This document shows positions 17,273-27,213 of a stretch of DNA of 64,000 nt, piece after piece (the first letter of the stretch is position 1; each line of letters begins with the position of its first letter). The notes beneath the pieces are model-generated. The model made no database searches and was not told the DNA's origin. It was given only the letters and a program-made list of their open reading frames with translations. The position numbers and the translations under genes were made by a program. The stretch lies in NCBI RefSeq assembly GCF_002879865.1, contig NZ_PNXY01000023.1, forward strand, positions 1 through 64,000, written 5' to 3'. This DNA comes from Paraburkholderia rhynchosiae (GTDB lineage: Bacteria > Pseudomonadota > Gammaproteobacteria > Burkholderiales > Burkholderiaceae).

Positions 17273-18828
17273 GCGGCACTCGCTGCGGTTGGGTTCGGGA
17301 CTCGCTGCACAGGGCGGATGGCGGCGCTGAGAATGTCTTCCTGCGTGAGGCCCTCGTTCGCGAAATCGCCACGCAACTCGCCTTCGCCGATTACCAGCAC
17401 GCGATCGCTAATGCCGAGCACTTCCGGCAATTCTGAGGACACCATCACGATCGACATACCGCGCTGCGCCAATTGGAAAATCAGTTTGTAGATTTCGTAT
17501 TTCGCACCGACGTCGACGCCGCGCGTGGGTTCGTCGAGAATCAGCACTTTCGGATTGGTCAGCAGCATGCGCGTAAGCACGGCCTTCTGCTGATTGCCGC
17601 CCGACAGGCTCGCGATGGACAACATCGGATGAGCGGCGCGCACAGAAAGCCGCTTCATTTCCGTATGAATCGTGTCCAGTTCAGCCGCTGAATCGATACG
17701 CCCGCCTGATGCAAAGCGCTGCAACACAGCGAGCGTGATGTTGTGCCCCACGCTCAAACCCGGCACAATGCCGTGCCGTTTGCGATCTTCCGGCACCATG
17801 CCAATGCCCGCGCGGATTGCATCGATAGGCGCGCGAATCCTGAGCGGCTTGCTTTCCATCACCACAGTCGCTTCACTCACGCCGGGATAGGCGCCGAAAA
17901 TCGCCTGCATCAATTCCGTGCGCCCCGCGCCGACCAAACCGGCGACGCCGAGAATCTCTCCGCGCCGTAACGCGAACGAGACATCGTTCACACGCTTGCG
18001 GCGCGGATTCGTCACGTCGAAACAGGTTACGTTGCGGGCTTCGAAAATCACATCGCCGATGGGATGCGGCTCGCGCGGAAACAGGTTTTTGATTTCGCGC
18101 CCGACCATCAACGAGATAATGCGGTCTGTAGTGAGCGCGTGCATCGGCTCAGTGGCGACATGACGTCCGTCGCGAATCACGCTGATGGTGTCGCAAACCG
18201 CGGCGACCTCGTCGAGTTTGTGCGAGATGTAGACGCAGGCCACGCCGCGCCGCTTCAAATCCCGCACGATGTCCAGCAGAATCGCAATCTCAGCCGAAGT
18301 CAGCGACGATGACGGTTCATCGAGAATCAGCAGCTTCGCGCGTTTGTTCAGCGCCTTGGCAATTTCAATCAACTGCTGATGGCCGCCGCCATAGTTCATT
18401 ACCGGTTGCGCCGCATTGATTCCGCTAATGCGCAGTTCGCGCAGCAATTCGTCGGCGCGCTGGTACATTGCGGCGTAGTTCATGCGGCCGCCGGGCAGCG
18501 TGATTTCATTGCCGAGAAAGATGTTCTCCGCCACCGACAATTCGGGCACCAGCATCAGTTCCTGATGAATGATGATGATGCCGGCGCGTTCGGTGTCTCG
18601 TATGCCCGTTGCCTTTAGCGGCTTGCCTTCCCAGGTTATTTCGCCATCCCAGGTATCGTGCGGATATACGCCCGACAATACTTTCATCAGCGTCGATTTG
18701 CCTGCGCCGTTCTCGCCGCACAGGCCCACGCACTCGCCCGGCGCGACCGTCAGGTCGATGCCGTCGAGTGCTTTCACGCCTGAAAACGCTTTGACGATGC
18801 CGCGCATTGTCAGTAACGGTTGCGTCAT
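17269..18828 (-). CDS. xylG: Xylose ABC transporter ATP-binding protein XylG
   Basis: 519 residues with two ABC domains, as in all CUT2 sugar importers. The first Walker A is GENGAGKST (about 38-46) with signature-like GGGHQQLIEIAKAL. The second domain has the degenerate GLVGAGRTEL loop, the signature LSGGNQQKAVL and Walker B LILDEPTRGVDVG. It energises xylose import from the cytoplasmic face. The gene lies 78 bases after xylF and overlaps xylH. Confidence 0.93.
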   Translation of the reverse strand: MTQPLLTMRGIVKAFSGVKALDGIDLTVAPGECVGLCGENGAGKSTLMKVLSGVYPHDTWDGEITWEGKPLKATGIRDTERAGIIIIHQELMLVPELSVAENIFLGNEITLPGGRMNYAAMYQRADELLRELRISGINAAQPVMNYGGGHQQLIEIAKALNKRAKLLILDEPSSSLTSAEIAILLDIVRDLKRRGVACVYISHKLDEVAAVCDTISVIRDGRHVATEPMHALTTDRIISLMVGREIKNLFPREPHPIGDVIFEARNVTCFDVTNPRRKRVNDVSFALRRGEILGVAGLVGAGRTELMQAIFGAYPGVSEATVVMESKPLRIRAPIDAIRAGIGMVPEDRKRHGIVPGLSVGHNITLAVLQRFASGGRIDSAAELDTIHTEMKRLSVRAAHPMLSIASLSGGNQQKAVLTRMLLTNPKVLILDEPTRGVDVGAKYEIYKLIFQLAQRGMSIVMVSSELPEVLGISDRVLVIGEGELRGDFANEGLTQEDILSAAIRPVQRVPNPTAASAA

Positions 18829-18906
18829 TCGCTATGCCTCGCTGCAAGGCGCGCGGTCATGCCGATACGCGCTACATGTATCGACGCAAACCGCGCGCGC
18901 GTTACG

Positions 18907-19935
18907 TCATTGGCTCGCGAGCTGGGCCTGACTATAGAAGCCGTCCTTGACGACTACGTCGACATTGCTCTTTGTCAGCAACGTTGGCTGCAGCAGCACG
19001 GTGTCGACTTTCTTCTTGCCGTTGTCGTATTGCGCGTTATAGGCGGGCTTCTCGCCCTTCGCAAGCGCGACGGAGAGCTTTGCCGCTTCGCCCGCAATCA
19101 GTTTCAGCGGCTTGTAGACGGTCATGGTCTGCGTGCCCGCAATCACCCGCTTGACCGCCGCGAGGTCCGCGTCCTGGCCCGACACAGGCACCTTGCCCGC
19201 CATGTGCTGCGCAGCGAGTGCCTGGATCGCGCCGCCAGCCGTGCCGTCATTCGACGCGACGATTGCGTCGATCTTGTTGTTGTTCGCGGTCAGCGCATCT
19301 TCGACAATGCGCAGCGCCGTGGAGGCACTCCACTCCGGCACCCACTGCTGCCCGACTACCTTGATGTCGCCCTTGTCGATTGCCGGCTTCAATATCTTGA
19401 GTTGCCCTTCGCGCAGCATCTTTGCGTTGTTGTCGGTCGGCGCGCCGCCCAGCAGGAAGTAGTTACCCTTGGGTTGCGCGTTAAAGACGCCTTGCGCCTG
19501 CAATTCACCGACCTTCTCGTTGTCGAATGAAATGTAGGCGTCGACGTCGGCGTCGAGAATCAGGCGGTCATACGAAACGACCTTGATGCCCGCTTTTCTG
19601 GCTTCGGCGACGACATTGCCGAGCGTCTTCGAATTGAACGGCACGATCACGATCACGTCCACGCCGCGCGAGATCAGGTTTTCAATCTGCGAGATTTGGC
19701 GCGCCTCGCTAGCATCCGCGGATTGCACCGACACTTTCGCGCCGAGCTTTTCCGCAGCGGCCACGAAATAGTCACGATCGCGCGACCAGCGCTCGACGCG
19801 CAGATCGTCGATACAGAAGCCAATCTCGGGGTGGTCCTTGCTTGCATGCGCCAGCGGCGCGACAAGCGACAGGCTGGCGAGCACCGCTCCACATACGAGC
19901 GAACTTAGTACAGTACGACGCGTTGCGAATTTCAT
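18907..19935 (-). CDS. xylF: D-xylose periplasmic binding protein XylF
   Basis: 342 residues from ATG 19935, chosen because GGAG sits six bases upstream and the protein then starts with a signal peptide (MKFATRRTVLSS, cleavage near AHA-SKD at about residue 32). The mature protein is a type I sugar-binding fold: IGFCIDDLRVERW opening, SADASEARQISQIENLISRGVDVI, and VSGQDADLAAVKRVIAGTQTMTVYK near the C-terminus, as in E. coli XylF. It delivers xylose to XylGH. Confidence 0.93.
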   Translation of the reverse strand: MKFATRRTVLSSLVCGAVLASLSLVAPLAHASKDHPEIGFCIDDLRVERWSRDRDYFVAAAEKLGAKVSVQSADASEARQISQIENLISRGVDVIVIVPFNSKTLGNVVAEARKAGIKVVSYDRLILDADVDAYISFDNEKVGELQAQGVFNAQPKGNYFLLGGAPTDNNAKMLREGQLKILKPAIDKGDIKVVGQQWVPEWSASTALRIVEDALTANNNKIDAIVASNDGTAGGAIQALAAQHMAGKVPVSGQDADLAAVKRVIAGTQTMTVYKPLKLIAGEAAKLSVALAKGEKPAYNAQYDNGKKKVDTVLLQPTLLTKSNVDVVVKDGFYSQAQLASQ

Positions 19936-20082
19936 CTCTGTCTCCTTCTTCTGATAGCCGGAATACCGGATTGGACGGCCTGCGCTGCGAGCCGCAGGTC
20001 CGGACAAGCGACAACCCAAAGCTTCTTTTTTATGCGCGCGGTCGGCATGGCCCGCGCGGTTTTCTAATTGCAACGATGCTCT

Positions 20083-21405
20083 TTAACGTCCGCTATAAAT
20101 GGCCTGATTCACGATGTTTTCCATGCGCTCCTGCTGACCGCTGGCGCGTTGCGGATTCAGATCGCGCGAGAGTGCATCGGTGGCGAGTGCCGACAGCGAA
20201 TAGTCGCCGGAAAGAATCTTGCGGCCGAATTCAGCGTTCCAACCCGCATAACGCTGGCGTTTGAATTGCTCGAGACGGTCGTTTTCAATCAGCACGGCCG
20301 CGCGTTCAACGGCGAGCGCCAGATTGTCAATTGCGCCGACGTGCCCATAAAAAAGATCTTCCGGATCGACGCTTTGCCGCCGCACTTTCGAGTCGAAGTT
20401 CATGCCGCCCGTTGTGAAGCCGCCGTGCTTGAGGATTTCATAGAAGGCGAGGGTCAGTTCTTCGACACTATTTGGGAATTGATCCGTATCCCAGCCGTTT
20501 TGCGGATCGCCGCGATTTGCATCGACGCTGCCGAAGATACCGAGTGCATAGGCCGTCGCGATCTCGTGATGAAACGAGTGACCGGCGAGCGTCGCATGAT
20601 TCGCTTCGATGTTCACGCGAATCTCTTTCGCGAGGCCGTATTGAAGCAAAAAGCCGTGCACGGTCGCGACATCGTAATCGTATTGATGCTTGGTCGGCTC
20701 CTGTGGTTTGGGTTCGATCAACAGCGAGCCTTTGAAACCGATCTTGTGCGCATGATCGACGACCATATGCAGGAAGCGTGCGAGTTGATCGCGTTCGCGC
20801 ACGAGGTCGGTATTGAGCAAGGTGTCATAGCCTTCGCGGCCGCCCCACAACACGTAGTTCTCGCCGCCGAGCCGTTGCGTCGCATCGAGCGCATGGCGCA
20901 CTTGTGTAGCGGCGAACGCGAACACTTCAGGGTCCGGACTGGTCGCCGCGCCGGCCGCATACCGTGGATGCGAAAACAGATTGGCCGTGCCCCACAGCAG
21001 TTTGATGCCGGTATCCTGCTGTTTGCGCGCGAGACAGTCCACTATGAGAGAAAAATTCTCGCTGTATTCCTTCAGGCTCGTGCCTTCGGGCGCAACATCG
21101 GTATCGTGAAAGGTGTAATACGGCGTGCCCAGCTTCGAGAAGAATTCGAATGCGGCGTCCGCTTTCAGAAGCGCCATTTCCATTGCGTCGCCGGCTTGCT
21201 GCCATGGACGCCTGAACGTGCCTTGCCCGAAGATATCGACGCCGGGCCACACGAACGTATGCCAGTAGCAGACCGCGATACGCAGATGTTCTTCGAGCGT
21301 TTTGCCGAGCACCTTCCTGCTTTTATCGTAATGGCGGTACGCAAGCGGGTTGTCCGATTGCGGGCCTTCATAACGGATCTCGGGAATGTGTTCGAAGTAG
21401 GACAT
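20083..21405 (-). CDS. xylA: Xylose isomerase
   Basis: 440 residues, class II length. Start at ATG 21405 (MSYFEHIP), preceded by GGAGA; the codon 12 bases upstream is less likely. Catalytic FHD (His100, Asp103) and the metal-binding segments LIEPKPQEPTKHQYD, EANHATLAGHSF and GSVDANRGDPQNGWDTDQF are intact. It converts D-xylose to D-xylulose. It is the first gene of the import operon, so isomerase and importer are induced together; no xylulokinase gene is present in the window. Confidence 0.95.
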   Translation of the reverse strand: MSYFEHIPEIRYEGPQSDNPLAYRHYDKSRKVLGKTLEEHLRIAVCYWHTFVWPGVDIFGQGTFRRPWQQAGDAMEMALLKADAAFEFFSKLGTPYYTFHDTDVAPEGTSLKEYSENFSLIVDCLARKQQDTGIKLLWGTANLFSHPRYAAGAATSPDPEVFAFAATQVRHALDATQRLGGENYVLWGGREGYDTLLNTDLVRERDQLARFLHMVVDHAHKIGFKGSLLIEPKPQEPTKHQYDYDVATVHGFLLQYGLAKEIRVNIEANHATLAGHSFHHEIATAYALGIFGSVDANRGDPQNGWDTDQFPNSVEELTLAFYEILKHGGFTTGGMNFDSKVRRQSVDPEDLFYGHVGAIDNLALAVERAAVLIENDRLEQFKRQRYAGWNAEFGRKILSGDYSLSALATDALSRDLNPQRASGQQERMENIVNQAIYSGR

Positions 21406-21505
21406 CGGCGTCTCCATTCAAAGGAATTTGTTGCACTGCAACCCGTGCGACGTGGCCGCGCCGGTCGATAAGGTGACGCCATGCTGCCGCTTGCGGAGAG
21501 CCTCG

Positions 21506-21521
21506 GCAATTGCGAAATTGC
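21506..21521. promoter_or_regulatory. Palindromic XylR operator candidate
   Basis: GCAATTGCGAAATTGC is a 16-base near-perfect palindrome (GCAATT-nCGn-AATTGC) in the 278-base gap between xylA and xylR. It lies 101 bases upstream of the xylA start and contains the AATTTCGCAATT type of half-sites seen in enterobacterial XylR targets. I see no other strong dyad in this gap. Confidence 0.5.
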
Positions 21522-21683
21522 GCAGCGTGCTTGATGTTTCTTACCGCCCGCGGTTTTGTTTTGCACCGGCGCGCGATTCGCGGCCTAGAATAACCGGACG
21601 CTTAAAAAACGCGGCTGCACTAGCGGCCTACCCAGAGGAGACATAGGATTGCGGATTTAACGATCCGCACGCCGCTCACCGCT

Positions 21684-22907
21684 ATGACCCGTCCGCAAAC
21701 GCCACAGACGACCCATCGGATCGCGCTGCTGTTCAACGCGAACAAGGTCTACGATCGTGAGATCATTACCGGTATAGGCAATTACCTGCTGTCCACGCGC
21801 GTGGCGTGGGATCTCTTTCTAGAAGAAGATTTTCGCTGCCGGCTGACGGGCATCGAGCGCTTCGACGGCGACGGCATCATCGCGGATTTCGATGATCCTG
21901 CCGTGAGCGAAGCGCTACGCGATTGTCCCTTGCCGGTGGTCGCTGTGGGTTCGTCGTTTGAAGATCCTGCGCACTACCCTCCGGATTTACCCTATATCGC
22001 GACCGATAACAGCAAGCTCGTCTCGCTCGCTTATACGCATTTGATCGGTACGGGCCTCGAACACTTTGCGCTATACAGCCTGCCGCAAGCGCAAGAGAAC
22101 CGCTGGGCGCAGCAGCGCGAACTCGCGTTCGCTCATTTGCGCAGCGCGGATGGCCGCAGCGCCGAACAGATTCACAGCGAGATTTATCGCGGCCTGTCGA
22201 CCAGTGCGCCGTCATGGAATCAGGCGACCGAGCAACTCACCGCGTGGCTTCGCCAATTGCCGAAGCCGGTCGGCATCATCGCTGTGACCGATGCGCGTGC
22301 GCGCCATTTGCTGCAAGCGTGTTTGATCGCGGGGATTCCTGTGCCGGAAGAAGTCGCGATTATCGGCATCGACAATGATCCACTCACGCGCACCCTCACA
22401 CGTATTCCGCTTTCTTCAGTCATTCAAGGCACTGAGGAAATGGGGCGCACTGCCGCGCATCTGTTGCATCAAATGCTGCGTGGCGCGCGCTTTCCTGGGC
22501 GGCGCATTCTCGTGCCGCCAGTCGGCATCAACGTGCTTGAATCGACGAAGCATCAACCGCTTGCAAGCCCGTATGTGATGCGCGCGCGGCACTTCATTCG
22601 CCAGTACGCGTGCCAGGGCATTCGCACTGAACAGGTGGCCGATTATGTGGGCGTGTCGCGTTCGTCGCTCGAAGAGTACTTTCGACGTGAACGGCAGTGC
22701 ACCGTGCATCAGGAAATCTTGCACCATAAACTCGATGTCGCGAAGGCGCTGCTTGCGAAGCGCGATGCGTCGAGTGCGGAAGTGGCGATACGTTGCGGCT
22801 TCACCTCGCTGCAATACATGTACGCGGTGTTTCGCCGTGAGCTCGGATGCACGCCGCGCGAGTACCAGGAGCGCGCGAATTCGAGTCAGGCTTCTACGCC
22901 AGGCTGA
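21684..22907 (+). CDS. xylR: XylR xylose-responsive AraC-family activator
   Basis: 407 residues. The N-terminal two thirds is a LacI/periplasmic-binding-type sensor (VYDREIITGIGNYL, VGSSFEDPAHYPPDLPYIATDN, EEVAIIGIDNDPLTRTLTRIPLSSV). The C-terminal 100 residues are an AraC double helix-turn-helix (EQVADYVGVSRSSLEEYFRR and SAEVAIRCGFTSLQYMYAVFRREL). This fusion architecture is specific to XylR. It is divergent from xylAFGH with the palindrome between them, and is followed after 34 bases by an epimerase gene. Confidence 0.92.
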   Translation: MTRPQTPQTTHRIALLFNANKVYDREIITGIGNYLLSTRVAWDLFLEEDFRCRLTGIERFDGDGIIADFDDPAVSEALRDCPLPVVAVGSSFEDPAHYPPDLPYIATDNSKLVSLAYTHLIGTGLEHFALYSLPQAQENRWAQQRELAFAHLRSADGRSAEQIHSEIYRGLSTSAPSWNQATEQLTAWLRQLPKPVGIIAVTDARARHLLQACLIAGIPVPEEVAIIGIDNDPLTRTLTRIPLSSVIQGTEEMGRTAAHLLHQMLRGARFPGRRILVPPVGINVLESTKHQPLASPYVMRARHFIRQYACQGIRTEQVADYVGVSRSSLEEYFRRERQCTVHQEILHHKLDVAKALLAKRDASSAEVAIRCGFTSLQYMYAVFRRELGCTPREYQERANSSQASTPG

Positions 22908-22941
22908 GCATGCCTCTACTCTTTTATTTTTTATCGACGAC

Positions 22942-24021
22942 ATGATCAGCATCGCACAACTTTCTTCCGAGCCGTGGGGCGCGCTGAATGGCGGCGATCC
23001 CGTACGGCTCTTCACGCTGCGCAACGCGCACGGCATGAAGGTCGCGATCAGCGATCTGGGTGCGACGCTGGTTTCGTGGCACGCGCCGGATCGCGCCGGA
23101 CGTCTCGGCGATATTCTGCTCGGCCACGACACGCCCGCCGAATACGCTGCGGCCACGACTTATATGGGCGGACTGATTGGCCGCTGGGCGAACCGCATCG
23201 CCGATGCCCGCTTCACGCTCGACGGCATCGAGTACACGCTTGACTGCAACGAAGGCGCGAATCTGCTGCATGGTGGCAGCGTCGGTTTTCATCGGGCGAT
23301 GTGGGAGGTGAGCGAGGACAATGGCTCGCTGCTCATGCGGCTCGAGTCGCCCGAAGGCGACGCCGGTTTTCCCGGCAACGTCACCACGCAAGTGCGTTAT
23401 ACGCTCGATGACGACGGCACGTTGACCATTGCATACGAAGCCGTCACCGACGCCGCGACGCCGCTCAATCTGACGAGTCATCCGTACTTCAACTTGACGG
23501 GCCGGTCTGGCGCGGATATTCGCGGCCATGTGCTTTCAATCGATGCCGACCAGTTCTTTGAGGTCGATGCAGCAATGATTCCGTGCAAGCTCGCCGACGT
23601 AGCGGGCAATGCATTCGACTTCCGGCACAGCGCGCCGATCGGCGCACGCCTCGACTGGCCGCACGCGCAACTCGTTCAGGCGGGCGGATTCGATCACTGT
23701 TATGTGCTGCGCGATACGGCTGATGGCGCCAGCGGCGCTGGCGATGTACGTGAAGTCGCGTGTCTTTACGACCCCGGCAGTGGACGCGAATTGACGGTAT
23801 CGACCGATCAGCGCGGCTTACAGTTTTACAGCGGCAACTGGTTGAAAGGCGACGCGGGACGTGGCGGACTTGCCTATCAAGCGCATGCTGGACTCTGTCT
23901 CGAAGCGGGCGGCTTTCCGAACGAGGTCAATATGCCGGGACGACAAGACGTTATCGTGCGAGCGGGCGAAATGTACCGGCAGGTGACTGCGTATAAAGTG
24001 GACGTGCGCCACGGCATCTGA
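22942..24021 (+). CDS. galM: Aldose 1-epimerase (mutarotase)
   Basis: 359 residues from ATG 22942; the longer open frame upstream runs inside xylR in another frame. Family residues are in place: the catalytic His in LNLTSHPYFNLTG, the Arg-containing GLIGRWANRIADARF, FDHCYVLR and the C-terminal Glu in GLCLEAGGFPNEVN. It interconverts alpha and beta sugar anomers, here presumably xylose, so that XylA always has its preferred anomer. It sits 34 bases behind xylR and is probably co-transcribed. Confidence 0.9.
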   Translation: MISIAQLSSEPWGALNGGDPVRLFTLRNAHGMKVAISDLGATLVSWHAPDRAGRLGDILLGHDTPAEYAAATTYMGGLIGRWANRIADARFTLDGIEYTLDCNEGANLLHGGSVGFHRAMWEVSEDNGSLLMRLESPEGDAGFPGNVTTQVRYTLDDDGTLTIAYEAVTDAATPLNLTSHPYFNLTGRSGADIRGHVLSIDADQFFEVDAAMIPCKLADVAGNAFDFRHSAPIGARLDWPHAQLVQAGGFDHCYVLRDTADGASGAGDVREVACLYDPGSGRELTVSTDQRGLQFYSGNWLKGDAGRGGLAYQAHAGLCLEAGGFPNEVNMPGRQDVIVRAGEMYRQVTAYKVDVRHGI

Positions 24022-24194
24022 CAAATCGGCTTCATTCTTTACGCCGTGGATTACAGCACGCCGACTTATCGTTTGCTGCAAGAGTGAATTACTGTATTGG
24101 GGGTTTTCCCTGGAATAACCGCTTCCTACAATCCGCGCATGGTGCCGACGATTTGCCGCGGCATCGGAAAACACCATTCCCGGAGGGAAGAATC

Positions 24195-24488
24195 ATGAAA
24201 TCGCTGATTAACACCATCGCGCTGGCCGTCGTTCTTGCTGCGCCGCTCGCTTCGTTTGCACAGTCCGAGCAGCCGCTCACGCGCGCAGAGGTCAAGGCTC
24301 AATTGAAGCAGATTGAACAGGCTGGCTATAATCCGGCCGCTGCCGTCGATGCCAACTATCCCGCCGATATTCAGGCAGCCGAGGCTCGTATTGCCGCGCA
24401 GAATGCTATGGCTCAAAGTGATAGCACCGGATACGGTTCTACGGCTACGGGGTCCTCGCAGACGGGTTCTGCTGCGCCGGCTCAGTGA
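24195..24488 (+). CDS. DUF4148-family small exported protein
   Basis: 97 residues. A signal peptide (MKSLINTIALAVVLAAPLAS, cleavage near FAQ) is followed by the DUF4148 core (LTRAEVKAQLKQIEQAGYNPAA, NYPADIQAAEARIAAQ) and a Ser/Thr/Gly-rich tail. GGAGGGAA precedes ATG 24195. Such proteins are very common and multicopy in Burkholderiaceae; function unknown, location periplasmic. Confidence 0.88.
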   Translation: MKSLINTIALAVVLAAPLASFAQSEQPLTRAEVKAQLKQIEQAGYNPAAAVDANYPADIQAAEARIAAQNAMAQSDSTGYGSTATGSSQTGSAAPAQ

Positions 24489-24520
24489 GGGCGGTTTTTT
24501 GCTGGTTGGGGTTGCTGGCT

Positions 24521-24585
24521 TAGGTTCCTCGCCTAGGTTGCTTGCCTAGGATGCTTGCCTAGGTTGCTTGCCTAGGTTGCTCGCC
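24521..24585 (+). repeat. Five tandem copies of a 13-base repeat
   Basis: Five consecutive units of consensus TAGGTTGCTTGCC, starting at 24521, 24534, 24547, 24560 and 24573; units 2 and 4 are identical and the others differ by one or two bases. The array lies in the 3' region of the DUF4148 gene, just before its terminator. Each unit contains CCTAGG across the junction. Confidence 0.9.
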
Positions 24586-24607
24586 TCGAGTCGCGAGCTG
24601 ATGTGCG

Positions 24608-24637
24608 AAAGGCGCAGTTTGCGAACTGCGCCTTTTT
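24608..24637 (+). terminator. Intrinsic terminator after the DUF4148 gene
   Basis: A 12-base perfect stem AAAGGCGCAGTT / AACTGCGCCTTT with TGCG loop, the right arm running into TTTTT. It ends the DUF4148 transcript after the 13-base repeat array. Confidence 0.85.
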
Positions 24638-24757
24638 CCTTGGCGCGATCAGTTATAGGCTATTTATCGGCGCTGATGCGGCTTTGAAACACGCCCTTCG
24701 CTTCCACTCAGTCCACAGTATTCACTTTAAGATGACCCTTCGCAAAGAGGAGCGGTC

Positions 24758-25138
24758 ATGGGATCAACCGTTAAGAATTCGCTGTTGTGGGTTTTCGAGC
24801 CTATCGAGGACGATCCTGGGTTCATGAGGAGGCGGTTGTTCGGCTTCGAAGCGGCTTATGTCGATGGTTTGCTTTGTCTCGCGGTCGGGAATGGCGAGGA
24901 GCCCTGGAATGGGCTGCTGGTGTGTACGTCGCGGGATCGGCAGGCGGATATTACTAGCGAGTTTCCAGAGCTCGCGCCGCACCCGGTGCTCGGGAAGTGG
25001 CTTTATTTGTCGCAAAAGGAAGAGGAGTTTGAAACGGTTGCTGCAGCGCTTGTGAAGTTGGTGAGGAGGCGGGATCTGCGGGTGGGGGTTGAGCCGAGTG
25101 CCAAAAAGAAGCCGGCGAAAAAGGCGATCGGGAAGTAA
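24758..25138 (+). CDS. Hypothetical cytoplasmic protein, possibly TfoX/YjbR-like fold
   Basis: 126 residues, with GAGGAG before ATG 24758. The RRRLFGFEAAYVDGLLCLAVGN segment and a later WLYLS strand resemble the start of TfoX-N/YjbR small domains, but I cannot confirm the family. The C-terminus is a lysine-rich tail (AKKKPAKKAIGK). No signal peptide or membrane segment. Confidence 0.6.
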   Translation: MGSTVKNSLLWVFEPIEDDPGFMRRRLFGFEAAYVDGLLCLAVGNGEEPWNGLLVCTSRDRQADITSEFPELAPHPVLGKWLYLSQKEEEFETVAAALVKLVRRRDLRVGVEPSAKKKPAKKAIGK

Positions 25139-25420
25139 CCGCTCTTGCTATATCCAGCAGCGTGCTCGAAAGACGAGCCAAGCTTCAGACCATCGGTGCC
25201 CCACGTCCGACACTGCCTTGGCCCGGCGGCTTCGCCCCTGATCCGCTTTCGACGCAACCTGGCCTGGCACCGCCCACCGCCCGCCGCAAACCTCAAGTTC
25301 TCCGTTTTTCCGCCGTAGTCCGAGAAGATGACGCTAATACCGCGGCCCCGCAGTGTGGTGCCCAGGCGTCGCAAGGCATGAAATTCGTGCAGCACTCTTC
25401 CTCTCTTCACGGACCCGACG

Positions 25421-27213
25421 ATGTCCTCTCTCCGCACCCGCATTCTGATCATTTCCTCCGCGACAGTCATCGGCGCGCTCGCGCTCTCGGGGGCCGCTGC
25501 CTACATCACTGTGCGCGCCAACACGATGGAGACGATCGGGCAGAACCTGAGCGCGATCGCCGGCGCCAATACGCTGGCCATCGACAAGTGGGTGGCTGCC
25601 AAAGCACAAGCCGTGAAGGCAACCGCTGAAGAGGTCGAGCACGGTGATCCGCAAGGCTTCGTCAAGCACATGGGTAACGCGGACGGCTTCCCGATCACCA
25701 CAGTCGGCTGGACGGACAAGAGCTATTTTCCACCAGCAGCACCACGCCCAAGGACTACGATGCGACCGCGCGGCCCTGGTATAAAGCGGCGGTCGCGGCG
25801 GGCACGCTGATTGTCACGAAGCCGTACGGCGATGCATCGACGGGCGTGCCGTATGTGTCGTTTTCAGCGCCCATGATCCGCAACGGCGAGGCAACCGGCG
25901 CACTGAGCGGCGCCGTGCCGCTCGAAGGCGTGCGCGAAGTGGTCGCCGCCGTGCATCCGACGCCGTCGAGCCTCGCCTTCGTGGTCGCGCGCGACGGTCA
26001 GGTGATCGCGCATCCGGATGCCAAGCTGATCCTCAAGCAGGCGACCGACATCTCCGCAGCGCTCACGCCTGAGGCGCTGGCCTCGCTCCCGCAAGCCGCT
26101 GCGCCGCTGCTGGTCGACTTGGGCGGGGCCGCCAAGCTGCTCAAGGCGCAACCGGTACATGGCACCGACTGGTATCTGGTGATCGCACTCGACAAAGCCG
26201 AGGCCACGGCGGGTCTCTCCAATGTGCTGCAAGCGCTCGGTGTGGCGATGGTCTTGCTGACGCTCGCTGCCGTGGGCATTGCCGCATTCTTCACTTCCCA
26301 TTCGTTCCGCAGCCTCTCGAAGGTCCGAGATGCCATGGATACGATTGGCTCGGACAGCGGCGATCTTTCGCATCGCCTGCCTGTCGTGGGCAACGATGAA
26401 GTGGCGCAGATTTCCGCGTCGTTCAATGCCTTCGTGGACAAGATCGGCACCCTGCTGCTGGAAGTGCGGGCGGGCGTCGAGAACATGAAGACGGCGACCA
26501 GCGAAATCGAAATGGGCAATCGCGACCTGTCGCAGCGCACGGAGACTTCCGCCTCCAATTTGCAGAGCACGTCGGCAGCGCTCACGCAGTTGACTGCCAG
26601 CGTGAGGCAATCGGCCCAGGCGGCGGTGGAAGCCACGCGACTGGCGACCTCGGCGAGCGAGGCAGCGGCGCGCGGCGGAAAAGTCGTGACGAGCGCAGTC
26701 AGCACGATGGACGACATCGCCAGGTCTTCTGCGCGCATTACCGAAATCATCGGCGTGATCGACAGCATCGCGTTTCAGACCAACATTCTTGCGCTGAACG
26801 CGGCTGTTGAAGCGGCGCGGGCCGGCGAGAACGGCCGGGGTTTTGCCGTTGTGGCGGGCGAGGTGCGCACGCTGGCGCAGCGCTGCGCGACCGCCGCGCG
26901 CGAGATCAAGGACTTGATTCAGGCATCGGAAGCCAGCGTCGGGACCGGCGCGCAGCGTGTGCAGGCGGCGGGTGCGGCGATGCAGGAGATTGTCGAGGGA
27001 ATCGATCGTGTGAATCGCGTGATCGGGGAGATCGACGGCGCGATGAATGAACAGAGCGCCGGGATCAGCCAGATCGATCGGAGCGTTGCTGAGATGGATC
27101 AGGCGACGCAGCAGAATGCGGCGCTCGTGGAACAATCCACGGCAGCCTCAGCGACGTTGAGTGAGCAGGCGTATGGATTGTCGCGGGTGGTGGGGTTGTT
27201 CAGGTTGAGGTAG
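25421..27213 (+). pseudogene. Methyl-accepting chemotaxis protein with a single-base frameshift
   Basis: Two open frames together make one chemoreceptor. The first (25421-about 25729) encodes the N-terminal membrane helix and the first part of a periplasmic Cache-type sensor. At the T-run 25726-25729 the frame is lost; inserting one T would read on as SYFSTSSTTPKDYDATARPW, an exact Cache-domain continuation, into the second frame, which is open to 27213. That frame carries the rest of the sensor, a second membrane helix, HAMP, and the signalling tip (FQTNILALNAAVEAARAGE, ending LVEQSTAAS). No C-terminal pentapeptide for CheR binding. As written the full receptor cannot be made; a sequencing error in the homopolymer is equally possible. 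Confidence 0.8.

Noticed and set aside
20068..21471. A 467-codon + strand frame over xylA
   Set aside because: Antisense to a complete xylose isomerase, with no recognisable domain; a product of codon bias.
25162..25629. A 155-codon + strand frame before and into the chemoreceptor
   Set aside because: It overlaps the true receptor start in another frame and has no ribosome-binding site or family pattern.
25864..27135. A 423-codon - strand frame
   Set aside because: Mirror of the chemoreceptor coding sequence, with His/Arg-rich translation typical of shadows.
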